Below, piece by piece: positions 7,453 through 16,213 of a stretch of DNA of 64,000 nt (position 1 is its first letter; every line of letters begins with the position of its first letter). The notes under the pieces are model-generated. The model saw only the letters and a list, made by a program, of their open reading frames with translations. It made no database searches and was not told the origin of the DNA. A program made the position numbers and the translations under genes. Source of the stretch: an uncultured Prevotellaceae bacterium (GTDB lineage: Bacteria; Bacteroidota; Bacteroidia; Bacteroidales; Bacteroidaceae); assembly GCA_900318585.1 (NCBI GenBank), contig ONKY01000076.1, positions 1-64,000 on the forward strand, in the 5' to 3' direction.

Positions 7453-10061
7453 ATCACCTCCATGTCCTTCGCTTTCACCCAGCCGTCCTTACCGTCGGCC
7501 ACCCGCACGCGCTTCCATTGCTTCATGGCCCCGTCGGTGATTTCCACCTTCGTGCCTTCGTGCAGGATGAATAGTTCTGTGCCGTCATCGGCAGGTGTGC
7601 TCTTGACGCCTACGGCAGAGCTGGTGATGATGGCGCTGCTGCGGCTGACAAGCTCCTGCTTCTGGGAATAGGCCAGGATATTGGCCAGGACAAACAACAA
7701 CAGCAGGCCGATGGCGCCGAAGAAACCTAACTTTCGCAGCCAGATGCGGTTGGCAAAGAGGTACACCAACGCCAAGGCGATGGCGAGCGCCAGCGCTGTC
7801 AGGGCGGCGAAGGCCCATGCATCGACACTCATCAGGTTGACCAGTGAACGATACCATGTGACAAAGAACATCTCGCTCTCCGGCGTAATCTTATCGATGG
7901 TCTTCGAGCGCGCCATCTGGAGGTTGAAGCGGATGTCGCGGTCACCTGGCGAGAGCAGCAGCGCCCGTTCGTAGCTGAGCACGGCGTGCGTGATATCCTC
8001 TGTGCGGTAATAGGCGTTGCCTAAGTTATAGTAAAGCTCGGCGCTGACGCCCTTCTTCAGGAGTTCCGAGTAGTCCTTGATGGCCTGCTGGTACTGTCCG
8101 CGGGCGTAGGCACTGTCGGCGTCGGCCTTGGTGACGGCATAGGTAGAGAGTGGCATGAGGCATGAGGTGAGCAGTAAGAGTACGAGAGACACAAGGCGGC
8201 TCGCACTGCTTTGCTTGTTCTTCTTCATTCCGTTCTCGATTTGTTCGATGGCATTCATGGCTTTGTTGAACACTTTGTGCATATTACCCTTAGGATCGCC
8301 CGGGGCGTATCGCTCGAACTCACATTCGTCGAGGGCACCGATGAACTGGTCAATAATCGACTGGTGGATGCCACGGGCAGACAGGCGGTCGGCAATGTTG
8401 TCGTGCGACAGCTGCTCCACAGGCATGTTGAGCTTGTCGCCTACGTAGCCCCACAGGGCACGCAGTACCTCGTCGTAGAACTCACCGGGCTTGTTCTCCT
8501 GCATCAGCCGCGAGGCTTTGCGCAGTCGCTTGGTAGCCACCTTGTTGGCTTTGCTGGCGCGCTTGCCGGCAATGTTGGCATTTTCAATAGCCCGCTGGCG
8601 GAAGACGATGAAGAGCGAGATGAACACCAGCAGGAGCAGCGCCAGTGCCACCCAGTAGCCGGTGCTACCGAAGAAGAAGTCGTTCATGCCGTGCTGGCTT
8701 GTCTTTCCTGTCTTGATGTAGCGGATGTCCTTGTTCAGCAGCTCCACGTTCTCCTGGTCTGTATAGTCGCTGACCCCTGAGCTGCCAGAGCCCTTCTCTA
8801 CGGTAAGTGTAAACGGCTGGCTCTTCACTGTCCTGTAGGCATCTTCCTCTGTGTCGTAGTAGGTGAACTCCACAGGGGGAATCTCGTATTTCCCTTGATG
8901 ACGGGGAACCATCAGGAAGTCATAGATCATGGAACCCTCCACGCCCTGTGCCGTCAGCTTGGTCTTGTCTGTCAGTTTTGCGTCATACTTGTCAAAGTCC
9001 TTGGGCAGGTTCACCAAAGGCTCCTTGATCAGTTTCAGGTTGCCTACGCCGCTCACGATGATACGAAGGGAAACGGGGTCGTTGGCTTTGGTCTCCGTCT
9101 TGTTCAGCTGGGCAGAGATGTTAAAGCGGCCGACACCGCCGGAGAAGTTGGCAGGGCGTTCCGGCAGCGGGTCTACTTGGATCTCGATGCCAGGTGCTAC
9201 AATCTGCTTCTTCACTTCCACATAGCCGGAGCCACCGTTGAAGAAAGCCTCGAAGGGGTCTACGGAACGGTTCTCCTGAACCACGATACCGTTGAACGTC
9301 AGACTGGGAATCTTCAGCTTGCCGGTAATCTGCGGAAACATCACATACTGGCTCCATGTGACAGTCTGGTAGGGACGGCCGTTGACGTTCTCCACCTTAT
9401 AGCTCTTCTGCTGTGGCAGCGGCACTTCCTGGGTATGGAAACCGTTCAGGTCAGGCATCTTTCCCTCTAACTGCGTCAGAGCCACCAAGGTGTAGACCTT
9501 GTAGGTCAGCAGGATAGGCTCCTGCTCGTGTACTCGTTTCTTGTTGGCGCTTACCTTTATATATAGGTCACTGCCGGAAATCTTGCTGCCTGCCGCACGT
9601 AACTCAGGCTCTTCCTCACGTTGGCGCTGGCTGCCGCTGCCGCCCCCCTGTTGGCTGCGCGCCTGGCCGCTGACGGTAATCTTCAGCGGGCTGGAGGTGA
9701 TGGTATTGCCTTTCGCCGTGATGTGGGCAGGGGGGATGGTGAATGTTCCGTTCTTCAGGGCTACGCAGATATAGGTGAAGGTGATTGACGACGACTGGCT
9801 GGTGTGGCCGTTCACCATCTGGAAGCTGGACTGTGAGGACGTGCTTGGCCCCATCAGCACCTCGATGGCATCGGGGATGCTGCCAGCGCGGAAATTGCTG
9901 GCATCCTGCGTGTTGACGGTATAGGTGAGCCGGAATTGCTCACCCACAGCCACATGGCTGGGGGCATTGGCCGTCAGCGTCTGCGCCTGCGCCACGACGT
10001 GGCTCAATAAAAAAGAAAAAACAATAAAGGAGGCTACCGCCATCCATTTTACGTATTTCAT
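7449..10061 (-). CDS. BatD-BatE fusion protein (aerotolerance-type operon)
   Basis: 870 residues in one uninterrupted frame. Residues 1-26 are a signal peptide; about 30-450 are the BatD-type beta-sandwich repeats (DUF/oxygen-tolerance family, GRFNISAQLNKTETKANDPVSLRI); about 475-500 form a membrane segment followed by a cytoplasmic helical part. At M612 (8228) a second signal-peptide-like stretch begins (MKKNKQSSASRLVSLVLLL, then LTSCLMPLSTYA). TPR units (GQYQQAIKDYSELL, YYNLGNAYYRTEDITHAVLSYERALLLSP), two more membrane segments and a C-terminal SH3-like domain follow, which is BatE. In Bacteroides fragilis batD and batE are described as separate genes. M612 might also serve as an internal start for a free BatE. 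Confidence 0.88.
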   Translation of the reverse strand: MKYVKWMAVASFIVFSFLLSHVVAQAQTLTANAPSHVAVGEQFRLTYTVNTQDASNFRAGSIPDAIEVLMGPSTSSQSSFQMVNGHTSQSSSITFTYICVALKNGTFTIPPAHITAKGNTITSSPLKITVSGQARSQQGGGSGSQRQREEEPELRAAGSKISGSDLYIKVSANKKRVHEQEPILLTYKVYTLVALTQLEGKMPDLNGFHTQEVPLPQQKSYKVENVNGRPYQTVTWSQYVMFPQITGKLKIPSLTFNGIVVQENRSVDPFEAFFNGGSGYVEVKKQIVAPGIEIQVDPLPERPANFSGGVGRFNISAQLNKTETKANDPVSLRIIVSGVGNLKLIKEPLVNLPKDFDKYDAKLTDKTKLTAQGVEGSMIYDFLMVPRHQGKYEIPPVEFTYYDTEEDAYRTVKSQPFTLTVEKGSGSSGVSDYTDQENVELLNKDIRYIKTGKTSQHGMNDFFFGSTGYWVALALLLLVFISLFIVFRQRAIENANIAGKRASKANKVATKRLRKASRLMQENKPGEFYDEVLRALWGYVGDKLNMPVEQLSHDNIADRLSARGIHQSIIDQFIGALDECEFERYAPGDPKGNMHKVFNKAMNAIEQIENGMKKNKQSSASRLVSLVLLLLTSCLMPLSTYAVTKADADSAYARGQYQQAIKDYSELLKKGVSAELYYNLGNAYYRTEDITHAVLSYERALLLSPGDRDIRFNLQMARSKTIDKITPESEMFFVTWYRSLVNLMSVDAWAFAALTALALAIALALVYLFANRIWLRKLGFFGAIGLLLLFVLANILAYSQKQELVSRSSAIITSSAVGVKSTPADDGTELFILHEGTKVEITDGAMKQWKRVRVADGKDGWVKAKDMEVI

Positions 10062-10114
10062 TTTCTTATTCTCTTTTCATTGTTCTATATTCTTCAGGGC
10101 GAAGCCCGCAAAAA

Positions 10115-11809
10115 CTACCAGTTCTTCTGCAACGTGCGGCGCTGGGGCTTCTGCATGTTCTTCTTCAGGCGTTCCTGAGTAGCTTTCTCGTTCTGCATGG
10201 CTGCATTCAGGAGTTGCTCAGCATTCTCCTTGCTCATCTTGGGCTGCTCTTTCTCTTTCTTCTGCTGCTGTTCCTGCTGCTGTTGCTGCTGCTGGTCTTT
10301 CTTGTCCTTACCGTCCTTGTCCTCGTTATCCTTATTCTGTTGAGGCTGTTGCTGCGGAGGCTGGTTCTTCAGCAGGTGCTTGCAGAGTGCCAGGTTGTAG
10401 CGTGTCTCGTCGTCCTTGGGGTTCAGGCGGAGCGACTGCTTGTAGGCTTCTATAGCCTCGCCGTACATCTGGTGACGCTGGCAGATAAACCCCACGTTAT
10501 GGAAAGCCTTCGACTTGCGCAGGGTGTTCTGTTCGGCCTTGCCGGCATCGTTGAACTGCATGATGGCAGCCGAGTCCTGGTTCTGTGCCATCAGTGCATT
10601 GCCCAGGTTATACATGGCCTGCGTGTTACGCTTGTTCTTCTCCAAAGCCTTGCGGTAGCTCACTTCAGCGTTGGCGAAGTCACCCTTCCGGAACTGCTTA
10701 TTACCCTGACGGATATACTGGCGGTCGGTCTGTGCGGCGGCAGTCATCACCATGAACAGAAGCAAGAGGGTTGCCACTTGCTTTTTCTTCTTGCCGAACA
10801 AGGAAATGTTCTTCAGCATCGGGTTCTTGCTCTCTAAGAGGCAGATCTCGATGATGAGCAGCAGCAGCGCCAGTATACCGCAAGCCTGGAACTGCTCGTC
10901 GAAGTCGCTGTAGATAGTGGTGGCAATCTCCTTCTTCGACAGTTTGTCGAGCTCTGCATCTAACTGACGCTGGGCGTTGGAGTTGTTGCTCACGTGGATG
11001 TATGCACCTCCGCCGGCCTCTGCCACCTGCCGGCACATGTCCTCGTTGAGAGCCGACATGACGGTATTGCCGCCGTTGTCCTTCATGTAGTCGCCCGTTT
11101 CAGGGTCGGGGATGGGCGCACCGCCCGTTGAACCGATGCCCAACACATAGACACGCATCCCTTCCTTCTTCGCAGCCTGTGCTGCCTCTAAGGCTCCGCC
11201 CTCATGATCCTCACCGTCGGTAATGACGATGATGGCCTTGCCTACACCCTCGTCCTGGGTGAAACTGTGTGTGCCCATCTCAATGGCACGGGCTATGTCT
11301 GTGCCTTGTGTCAGAATCATGGAGGGGTCGATGTTGTTGAGGAACATCTTGGCCGACACATAGTCGCTGGTGATGGGGAGCTGAACAAAGGCGTCGCCTG
11401 CAAAGACTATCAGGCCAATCTTGTCGTCAGTGAAGTGGTCAACCAGATTTTCCACCATCATCTTCGCACGGTCTAAGCGGCTCGGCTCCACGTCCTGAGC
11501 CCGCATGGAGTTACTGATGTCTACGGCTATGATGGTCTCTATGCCAGTGCGCTTCTCCTGACTGATCTTCGTACCCATCTGCGGCCGTGCCAGCATGACG
11601 ATGAGCAGGGCCAGTGCAGCAATCAGCAGTGAGAACTTGATGCCTGGGCGCCAGCGTGACACGTCGGGCATGAGCCCCTTCAGAAGCTTGGGATCGCCGA
11701 ACTTGCGGAGTCGCTTCTTCTGGTTGCGATAGGTAATGAACCTGATGACGACCAGCAAGGGTATCAACAGCAACAAGTATAAGTATATCGGATCTTCAAA
11801 TCTGAACAT
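10115..11809 (-). CDS. BatB-BatC fusion protein (VWA + TPR)
   Basis: 564 residues. Residues 1-80 carry two hydrophobic segments, and residues about 90-300 a von Willebrand A domain with a complete MIDAS (DISNS, the TQGTD threonine, ITDGEDHEGG). A membrane segment (ACGILALLLLIIEICLL) completes BatB. A new signal-like sequence starts at M331 (10819; MLKNISLFGKKKKQVATLLL) and leads into BatC TPRs (AMYNLGNALMAQNQDSAAIM, YGEAIEAYKQSLRLNPKDDETRYNL) and a Q/K-rich tail (NPPQQQPQQ, QQQQQQQEQQQ). The start overlaps the batA stop by one base (TAATG), indicating translational coupling. BatB and BatC are normally separate proteins. Confidence 0.88.
   Translation of the reverse strand: MFRFEDPIYLYLLLLIPLLVVIRFITYRNQKKRLRKFGDPKLLKGLMPDVSRWRPGIKFSLLIAALALLIVMLARPQMGTKISQEKRTGIETIIAVDISNSMRAQDVEPSRLDRAKMMVENLVDHFTDDKIGLIVFAGDAFVQLPITSDYVSAKMFLNNIDPSMILTQGTDIARAIEMGTHSFTQDEGVGKAIIVITDGEDHEGGALEAAQAAKKEGMRVYVLGIGSTGGAPIPDPETGDYMKDNGGNTVMSALNEDMCRQVAEAGGGAYIHVSNNSNAQRQLDAELDKLSKKEIATTIYSDFDEQFQACGILALLLLIIEICLLESKNPMLKNISLFGKKKKQVATLLLLFMVMTAAAQTDRQYIRQGNKQFRKGDFANAEVSYRKALEKNKRNTQAMYNLGNALMAQNQDSAAIMQFNDAGKAEQNTLRKSKAFHNVGFICQRHQMYGEAIEAYKQSLRLNPKDDETRYNLALCKHLLKNQPPQQQPQQNKDNEDKDGKDKKDQQQQQQQEQQQKKEKEQPKMSKENAEQLLNAAMQNEKATQERLKKNMQKPQRRTLQKNW
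10262..10346. repeat. CTG/CAG-rich low-complexity tract in batBC
   Basis: CTGCTGCTGTTCCTGCTGCT and further CTG units encode the polyglutamine-rich region of BatC, with a second Q-rich cluster near 10341-10362. Triplet runs of this kind can change length by slippage without shifting the frame. Confidence 0.7.
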
Positions 11810-12807
11810 TACGGTATCCTCCTAAATATGGTTATTCTCAGCAGTATCTCCAAGAGCAGGGCAATGATGGCTACAATGGCAAACGGCTGGAAAGCCTCGT
11901 AGCGCTTGCTGAACTGCGTCACGCTGAGTTTTGATTTCTCTAACTGGTCTATCTCCTTATAGATATTCTTCAGCTCACGGTTGTTGGTGGCACGGTAGAA
12001 GTCTGCGTCAGTGGCTTGCGCAATGCCGCGCAGGGTCTCTGTGTCTATCTCTACGGGGATGTTGACATACTGCACGCCGCCTGCCACCACCATAGGATAG
12101 GGGGCCACCTTGTTGGTGCCCACGCCGATGGTATAGACGCGGATGCCTAAGCTCTTGGCTATCTCAGCGGCTGTCAGCGGCGAGATGTCGCCTCGGTTGT
12201 TGGAACCGTCGGTCAGCAGGATGACCACCTTGCTCTTGGCCTTGGAGTCCTTCAGGCGGCTCACGGCATTGGCCAGTCCCATACCGATGGCCGTACCATC
12301 CTCTATCAGTCCTCGCTGGGCGATGTCCGTCCGCACGTTCTGCAACAGGTTGAGCAGCGACGAGTGGTCAATCGTCATGGGGCACTGGGTGAACGATTCG
12401 CCTGCAAAGATGGTCAGTCCAATATTGTCGTCAGGACGTCCTGAGATAAACTCCGCCGCCACTTGCTTGGCAGCATCCAGGCGGTTGGGCTTCAGGTCTT
12501 CCGCCAGCATGGAGGTGGAGACGTCCATGGCCAGCATGATGTCAATACCCTCTACGGTGCGGTGTTTCCATGAGTTCTGCGTCTGCGGGCGTGCCAGCAC
12601 GATCACAATCATCACGAAGGCCAGCATCCTCAGCAGCAGCTGGAGGGGCATCAGCCTCACCTTCCAGCTGGTCGGTGCATAGCGGAACGCGTAGGTGTCG
12701 CTCATGCGGATGGTCGGTTCGCTCTTCTTCCTATACATCAGATACCACAGCAGATAGGGTATCAGCAGCAGGAGCAGAAACAGATATTCTTTATTGGCAA
12801 ATTCCAT
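11809..12807 (-). CDS. batA: BatA, VWA-domain membrane protein
   Basis: 332 residues, typical length. Two N-terminal hydrophobic segments (LFLLLLLIPYLLWYLMY; LLLRMLAFVMIVIVLA) are followed by a VWA domain with MIDAS DVSTS, threonine in LIEDGTAIGMG and LLTDGSNNRGD, then a C-terminal membrane helix (FAIVAIIALLLEILLRI). BatA is a core member of the operon first linked to aerotolerance in Bacteroides fragilis; a direct biochemical role is not settled. It is coupled to batB by the TAATG overlap. Confidence 0.93.
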   Translation of the reverse strand: MEFANKEYLFLLLLLIPYLLWYLMYRKKSEPTIRMSDTYAFRYAPTSWKVRLMPLQLLLRMLAFVMIVIVLARPQTQNSWKHRTVEGIDIMLAMDVSTSMLAEDLKPNRLDAAKQVAAEFISGRPDDNIGLTIFAGESFTQCPMTIDHSSLLNLLQNVRTDIAQRGLIEDGTAIGMGLANAVSRLKDSKAKSKVVILLTDGSNNRGDISPLTAAEIAKSLGIRVYTIGVGTNKVAPYPMVVAGGVQYVNIPVEIDTETLRGIAQATDADFYRATNNRELKNIYKEIDQLEKSKLSVTQFSKRYEAFQPFAIVAIIALLLEILLRITIFRRIP

Positions 12808-12834
12808 TATTTTTCATTTTTCGTTTATCATTTC

Positions 12835-13914
12835 TCAGCCTATGAGCTGCCACACGTGCCACACTACATAGACAAGAATCACTACGCAGACCACGGTGAT
12901 GCCCACAATAGTCCACTTCAGTGCCGTACGCATCTTCTTCGAGCGCACTTGCTCCTCGGTCAGCTCTGGCTTCACCACCTCCTCCGTAGGCATGTTCTCT
13001 ATCTTCGTCTGGTTGATGAACTCAATGGCACTCACTAAGTTGGCATCATTCTCGTTGATCAGCGTGGAGTACTTGGCAAACTTGACGAGGTCGGCCGTGG
13101 TGAAGAGCTGGCGCAGCTCGTCAAGCGACTGCTGGTCGCCGGTGCTCATCAGACGTTCTATGATCTCGCTGCTGGTCATCTCCATGGCACGGAAACCGTA
13201 GCGTTCCTCTATATATTTGCGCAGGGTGTCAGTCAGCTTCGTGTAGTATTCCTTCTGGTTCTCCGAGGTCACCATGTTGTCGGCCTTGATCTGCTCTATC
13301 TCCTTCATGGCCTTCTGGTGAGGCAGCAGCTTCCTGACGATGCGGATGGTAGAGATGATGGGCTTGTTGTCGCGCATCCGCAGATACAGGTAATAGCCTA
13401 TGACAGAGAATACAAGCATCAGTACGCTCAACCAGAACGGGAGGCTCCACTCGCTCCACTGGAAGGGGTTGTCCTGCACGTCCTTCGGGCCGAAGAACTG
13501 GTTCACGTGGGTGGTGTCCACCTCTATGTTGAGCACCTTCAGTGCCAGGCTCTTGCTCTCGTAGGCCTTGCCGTCAATCTTCACGACGAAGGGCGGCAGG
13601 TAGTAGAGCGTATCGTCAAACGAGGTCAGCGTATAGACCACCGAGCGTTCCACGAAACCGTCGTTGGCATCCTTCGTGCCCACCTCCGTGCTGCTGAGCA
13701 CCTCCACGCCGGGAGTGATCATCTGCATGGGCTTGAACACGGGGAACTCCGATTTCGCGCTCTCCTTCATCGTAGCCTTCACGGTGACGTGTACCTGCTC
13801 ACCGATAAACATCTCTATAGAGTCGATGCTGGCCTCCACAGATGTCTGGGCGACAGCTTGGGAAATGAAAACGTGAGAAAACGAGAAAATGAGGAATGCC
13901 AATAGCACACTCAT
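12835..13914 (-). CDS. Membrane protein of the bat operon, between DUF58 and batA
   Basis: 359 residues from the ATG at 13914 (MSVLLAFLIFSFSHVFISQA, signal peptide); an ATG at 13971 would add 19 residues encoded by repeat-like DNA. An N-terminal beta-rich periplasmic domain (EASIDSIEMFIGEQVHVTVKA) precedes a membrane helix (LPFWLSVLMLVFSVIGYYLYL). A cytoplasmic helical region (YYTKLTDTLRKYIEERYGFRAMEMTSSEIIE) and a final membrane helix follow. This position between the DUF58 gene and batA is usual for Bacteroidota; function unknown. Confidence 0.82.
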   Translation of the reverse strand: MSVLLAFLIFSFSHVFISQAVAQTSVEASIDSIEMFIGEQVHVTVKATMKESAKSEFPVFKPMQMITPGVEVLSSTEVGTKDANDGFVERSVVYTLTSFDDTLYYLPPFVVKIDGKAYESKSLALKVLNIEVDTTHVNQFFGPKDVQDNPFQWSEWSLPFWLSVLMLVFSVIGYYLYLRMRDNKPIISTIRIVRKLLPHQKAMKEIEQIKADNMVTSENQKEYYTKLTDTLRKYIEERYGFRAMEMTSSEIIERLMSTGDQQSLDELRQLFTTADLVKFAKYSTLINENDANLVSAIEFINQTKIENMPTEEVVKPELTEEQVRSKKMRTALKWTIVGITVVCVVILVYVVWHVWQLIG

Positions 13915-13956
13915 TCTCCACGAAGTCCTCACTTCTTTTTCTACGCCGTGTTGTAT

Positions 13957-13990
13957 CATTTCATCTCTCATTGTCTCAATCTCTCATTTA
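13957..13990. repeat. Short degenerate repeat joining the DUF58 gene to the next gene
   Basis: CATCTCTCATTGTCTCAATC-type units. In gene orientation ATGAGAGATTGAGACAATGA carries overlapping ATG and TGA in more than one phase around the DUF58 stop and the 13971 ATG. Confidence 0.65.
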
Positions 13991-14863
13991 TCCGTTTCTC
14001 TGCTTGAACAGCCCCATCAGCGACTTCACGTAGTCCTCGTCGGTGGCAATGCTCACGCTGTCCACGTTGCTGCGCGTGAAAGTGTCCTGAAGTTGGGCCT
14101 GACGCTGCGACCAGTATTTCTTATACGCCTGGCGCACTTTCTTCGAGCTGGTGTCCACATACTGCTCGTGGCCCGTCTCGGCATCCACCACCTTCATCAG
14201 TCCCACGTCCGGCAGCTCACGTGCTCGCTGGTCGTACACCTGTATGGCCACCACGTCGTGCTTGCGGTTGCAGATCTGGAGAGACTGCAGGAAGTCGTTG
14301 CGTACGAAGAAGTCACTCAGCACAAAGGCCGTCGTGCGGCGCTTCTGTATGCTCGACAGGAACTCCACGGCCTGTCTGACGTCTGTCCGACGCGACTCAG
14401 CCTGAAAGTCCAGCATCTCGCGGATGATGTAGAGGATGTGCTTGCGGCCCTTCTTCGGCGGGATGTATTTTTCTATCTTGTCCGAGAAGAACACCACGCC
14501 TATCTTGTCGTTGTTCTGGATGGCCGAGAAAGCGATGGTAGCGGCAATCTCCGTCACCAAGTCGCGCTTCATCTGCTTCTGCGTACCGAAGTCCAACGAG
14601 CCGCTGACGTCGATGAGGAGCATCACTGTCAGCTCGCGCTCCTCCTCGAACACCTTCACGTAAGGCCGATGGAAGCGGGCCGTCACGTTCCAGTCTATGT
14701 CGCGCACATCGTCACCGTACTGGTACTCGCGCACCTCGCTGAACGCCATACCACGACCCTTGAAGGCCGAATGGTACTGGCCGGCGAAGACCTGCGAGCT
14801 CAAGCCGCGCGTCTTGATCTCAATCTTGCGTACCTTCTTAAGAATCTCCGATGTTTCCATCAA
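13988..14863 (-). CDS. DUF58 domain protein of the MoxR/bat operon
   Basis: 291 residues. The DUF58 core with VREYQYGDDVRDIDWNVTAR (family signature) and a VWA-like MIDAS, LLIDVSGSLDFG, is complete. DUF58 proteins are nearly always encoded beside MoxR AAA+ ATPases and are thought to be handled by them as partners or adaptors. The gene lies 27 nt after moxR. No membrane segment is evident, so cytoplasmic or peripheral. Confidence 0.93.
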   Translation of the reverse strand: MMETSEILKKVRKIEIKTRGLSSQVFAGQYHSAFKGRGMAFSEVREYQYGDDVRDIDWNVTARFHRPYVKVFEEERELTVMLLIDVSGSLDFGTQKQMKRDLVTEIAATIAFSAIQNNDKIGVVFFSDKIEKYIPPKKGRKHILYIIREMLDFQAESRRTDVRQAVEFLSSIQKRRTTAFVLSDFFVRNDFLQSLQICNRKHDVVAIQVYDQRARELPDVGLMKVVDAETGHEQYVDTSSKKVRQAYKKYWSQRQAQLQDTFTRSNVDSVSIATDEDYVKSLMGLFKQRNG

Positions 14864-14870
14864 ACTTTAT

Positions 14871-14893
14871 CCATTATCAATTATCAATTATCA
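14871..14893. repeat. Short repeat joining moxR and the DUF58 gene
   Basis: Three copies of an 8-nt unit, ATTATCAATTATCAATTATC in plus orientation, which reads TGATAATT repeated in gene orientation. The moxR stop codon (14893-14891) is the first TGA of the array. Eight-nt units put TGA/TAA in all three frames. Confidence 0.8.
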
Positions 14894-15886
14894 GGGCACT
14901 TCCACCTTATTGATAATCTTCGATACGATTTCCTCGCTTGTGATGTTACTGGCCTCGGCCTCGTAGGTCAGACCGATGCGGTGGCGCAACACGTCGTGAG
15001 CCACTGCGCGCACATCCTCAGGCACCACGTAGCCGCGACGCTTGATGAAGGCAAAGGCACGGGATGCCTTGGCCAGGTTGATGCTGGCACGCGGTGAGCC
15101 GCCAAACTGTATCATGTCCTTCATGTCCTTCAGCCCGTAGCGGTCGGGATAACGGGTGGCAAAGACAATGTCGGCAATATACTGCTCAATCTTCTCGTCG
15201 ATATAAACCTCGCGAACCACCGAGCGGGCTTTCAATATCTCCTCCGACGTGGTCACGGGACGTACCTCGGGCAGACTCTCTTGGATGTTTTCGCGGATGA
15301 TGCGCTTTTCTTCCTCCAACGACGGGTAGCCGATGACCACCTTCAACATGAAACGGTCCATCTGTGCCTCGGGTAGGGGATAGGTACCCTCCTGCTCAAT
15401 GGGGTTCTGCGTTGCCATCACCAGGAACGGGCTGGGCAGGTCGAACGTCTCGGCGCCGATGGTCACCTGCTTCTCCTGCATAGCCTCCAACAGGGCGCTC
15501 TGCACCTTGGCGGGGGCGCGGTTGATCTCGTCGGCCAGCACGAAATTGGCAAATACCGGGCCTTTCTTCACCTGGAACTTCTCATCCTTCTGTGAGTAGA
15601 TCATGGTACCCGTCACGTCAGCCGGCAACAGGTCGGGTGTGAACTGAATGCGGCTGTACTTGGCGTCGATGAGCTGCGACAGGGTCTTGATGGCCAGCGT
15701 CTTGGCCAGTCCCGGAACACCCTCCAACAGGATGTTGCCGTCGCTCAGCAAGCCGATGAGCAGTGAGTCTACCAGGTGTTTTTGTCCCACGATGACACGG
15801 TCCATGCCTGTCACCAGATTAGTAACGAATGCGCTTTGTTGCTCTATCCGGATGTTCAACTCCCGGATGTCAATTGATTCTGCCAT
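14891..15886 (-). CDS. MoxR-family AAA+ ATPase
   Basis: 331 residues, standard for MoxR. Walker A LLEGVPGLAKTLAIKTL, Walker B FVLADEINRAPAKVQSALLE, sensor 1 VMATQNPIEQEGTYPLPEAQ and the C-terminal lid (GGSPRASINLAKASRAFA) are all present. MoxR ATPases are chaperone-like AAA+ enzymes acting with VWA-domain proteins. As first gene of the run it is expected to work with DUF58, BatA and BatB encoded downstream. Confidence 0.95.
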   Translation of the reverse strand: MAESIDIRELNIRIEQQSAFVTNLVTGMDRVIVGQKHLVDSLLIGLLSDGNILLEGVPGLAKTLAIKTLSQLIDAKYSRIQFTPDLLPADVTGTMIYSQKDEKFQVKKGPVFANFVLADEINRAPAKVQSALLEAMQEKQVTIGAETFDLPSPFLVMATQNPIEQEGTYPLPEAQMDRFMLKVVIGYPSLEEEKRIIRENIQESLPEVRPVTTSEEILKARSVVREVYIDEKIEQYIADIVFATRYPDRYGLKDMKDMIQFGGSPRASINLAKASRAFAFIKRRGYVVPEDVRAVAHDVLRHRIGLTYEAEASNITSEEIVSKIINKVEVP

Positions 15887-15921
15887 AATGTCTTTTTCGT
15901 TTATTTTTTACATTTTAGGCG

Positions 15922-15929
15922 CAAAGGTA
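15922..15929 (-). promoter_or_regulatory. -7 promoter element upstream of moxR
   Basis: Minus-strand TACCTTTG fits TAnnTTTG, 35 nt before the moxR ATG. No good -33 TTTG is found at the usual distance; a TTTA lies 24 nt upstream. Confidence 0.5.
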
Positions 15930-16142
15930 CTGCAAATCGCTCACATATTCGCCTAAATATTATTAAAAAAGTTTCTCAAAACTTATTTTTAAGAAACTTT
16001 TTCGTTTTCCAGACTAACCCGTTCACCAATTCCTGGCATATCCGTTGCAAAGCATGGCCAGGGGTCATCCTCCGGACAACAGGGCGGTCGCCATACTTCT
16101 GTAGATAGCGTAAAGAAAAGAACTTTACAGGGCAGTCGCAAG

Positions 16143-16183
16143 AGGCCTCCCACGCCTTGTATGGTACAAGAGGTGGGAGGCCT
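16143..16183 (-). terminator. Hairpin downstream of the esterase gene
   Basis: AGGCCTCCCAC (16143-16153) pairs with GTGGGAGGCCT (16173-16183). The stem continues with TTGTA/TACAA after a 3-nt internal mismatch. It lies 30 nt past the stop of the minus-strand esterase gene and is the likely end of that transcript. Confidence 0.7.
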
Positions 16184-16213
16184 TAGAGTAAAATTAAAGG
16201 ATGGACTGACGGG

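Larger units (their letters stand above)
15887..16213. other. Intergenic region between esterase gene and moxR
   Basis: No gene is seen. It holds the moxR -7 box, an A/T-rich hairpin with 11-bp arms (AAAAAGTTTCT at 15966-15976, complement at 15992-16002) and the GC-rich terminator-like hairpin at 16143-16183. The part 16003-16140 shows no recognisable structure. Confidence 0.6.

Noticed and set aside
8155..9470. Plus-strand open frames of 97-191 codons across batD
   Set aside because: They lie opposite a well-supported bat gene and have no family character; they reflect its GC-rich codon pattern.
10262..10300. CTG repeats as a possible CRISPR or regulatory array
   Set aside because: They are a coding polyglutamine tract in BatC, without spacers.
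13889..15097. A 402-codon plus-strand frame opposite the DUF58 and moxR genes
   Set aside because: The minus strand carries complete MIDAS and Walker motifs; the plus frame is histidine/leucine-rich shadow sequence.
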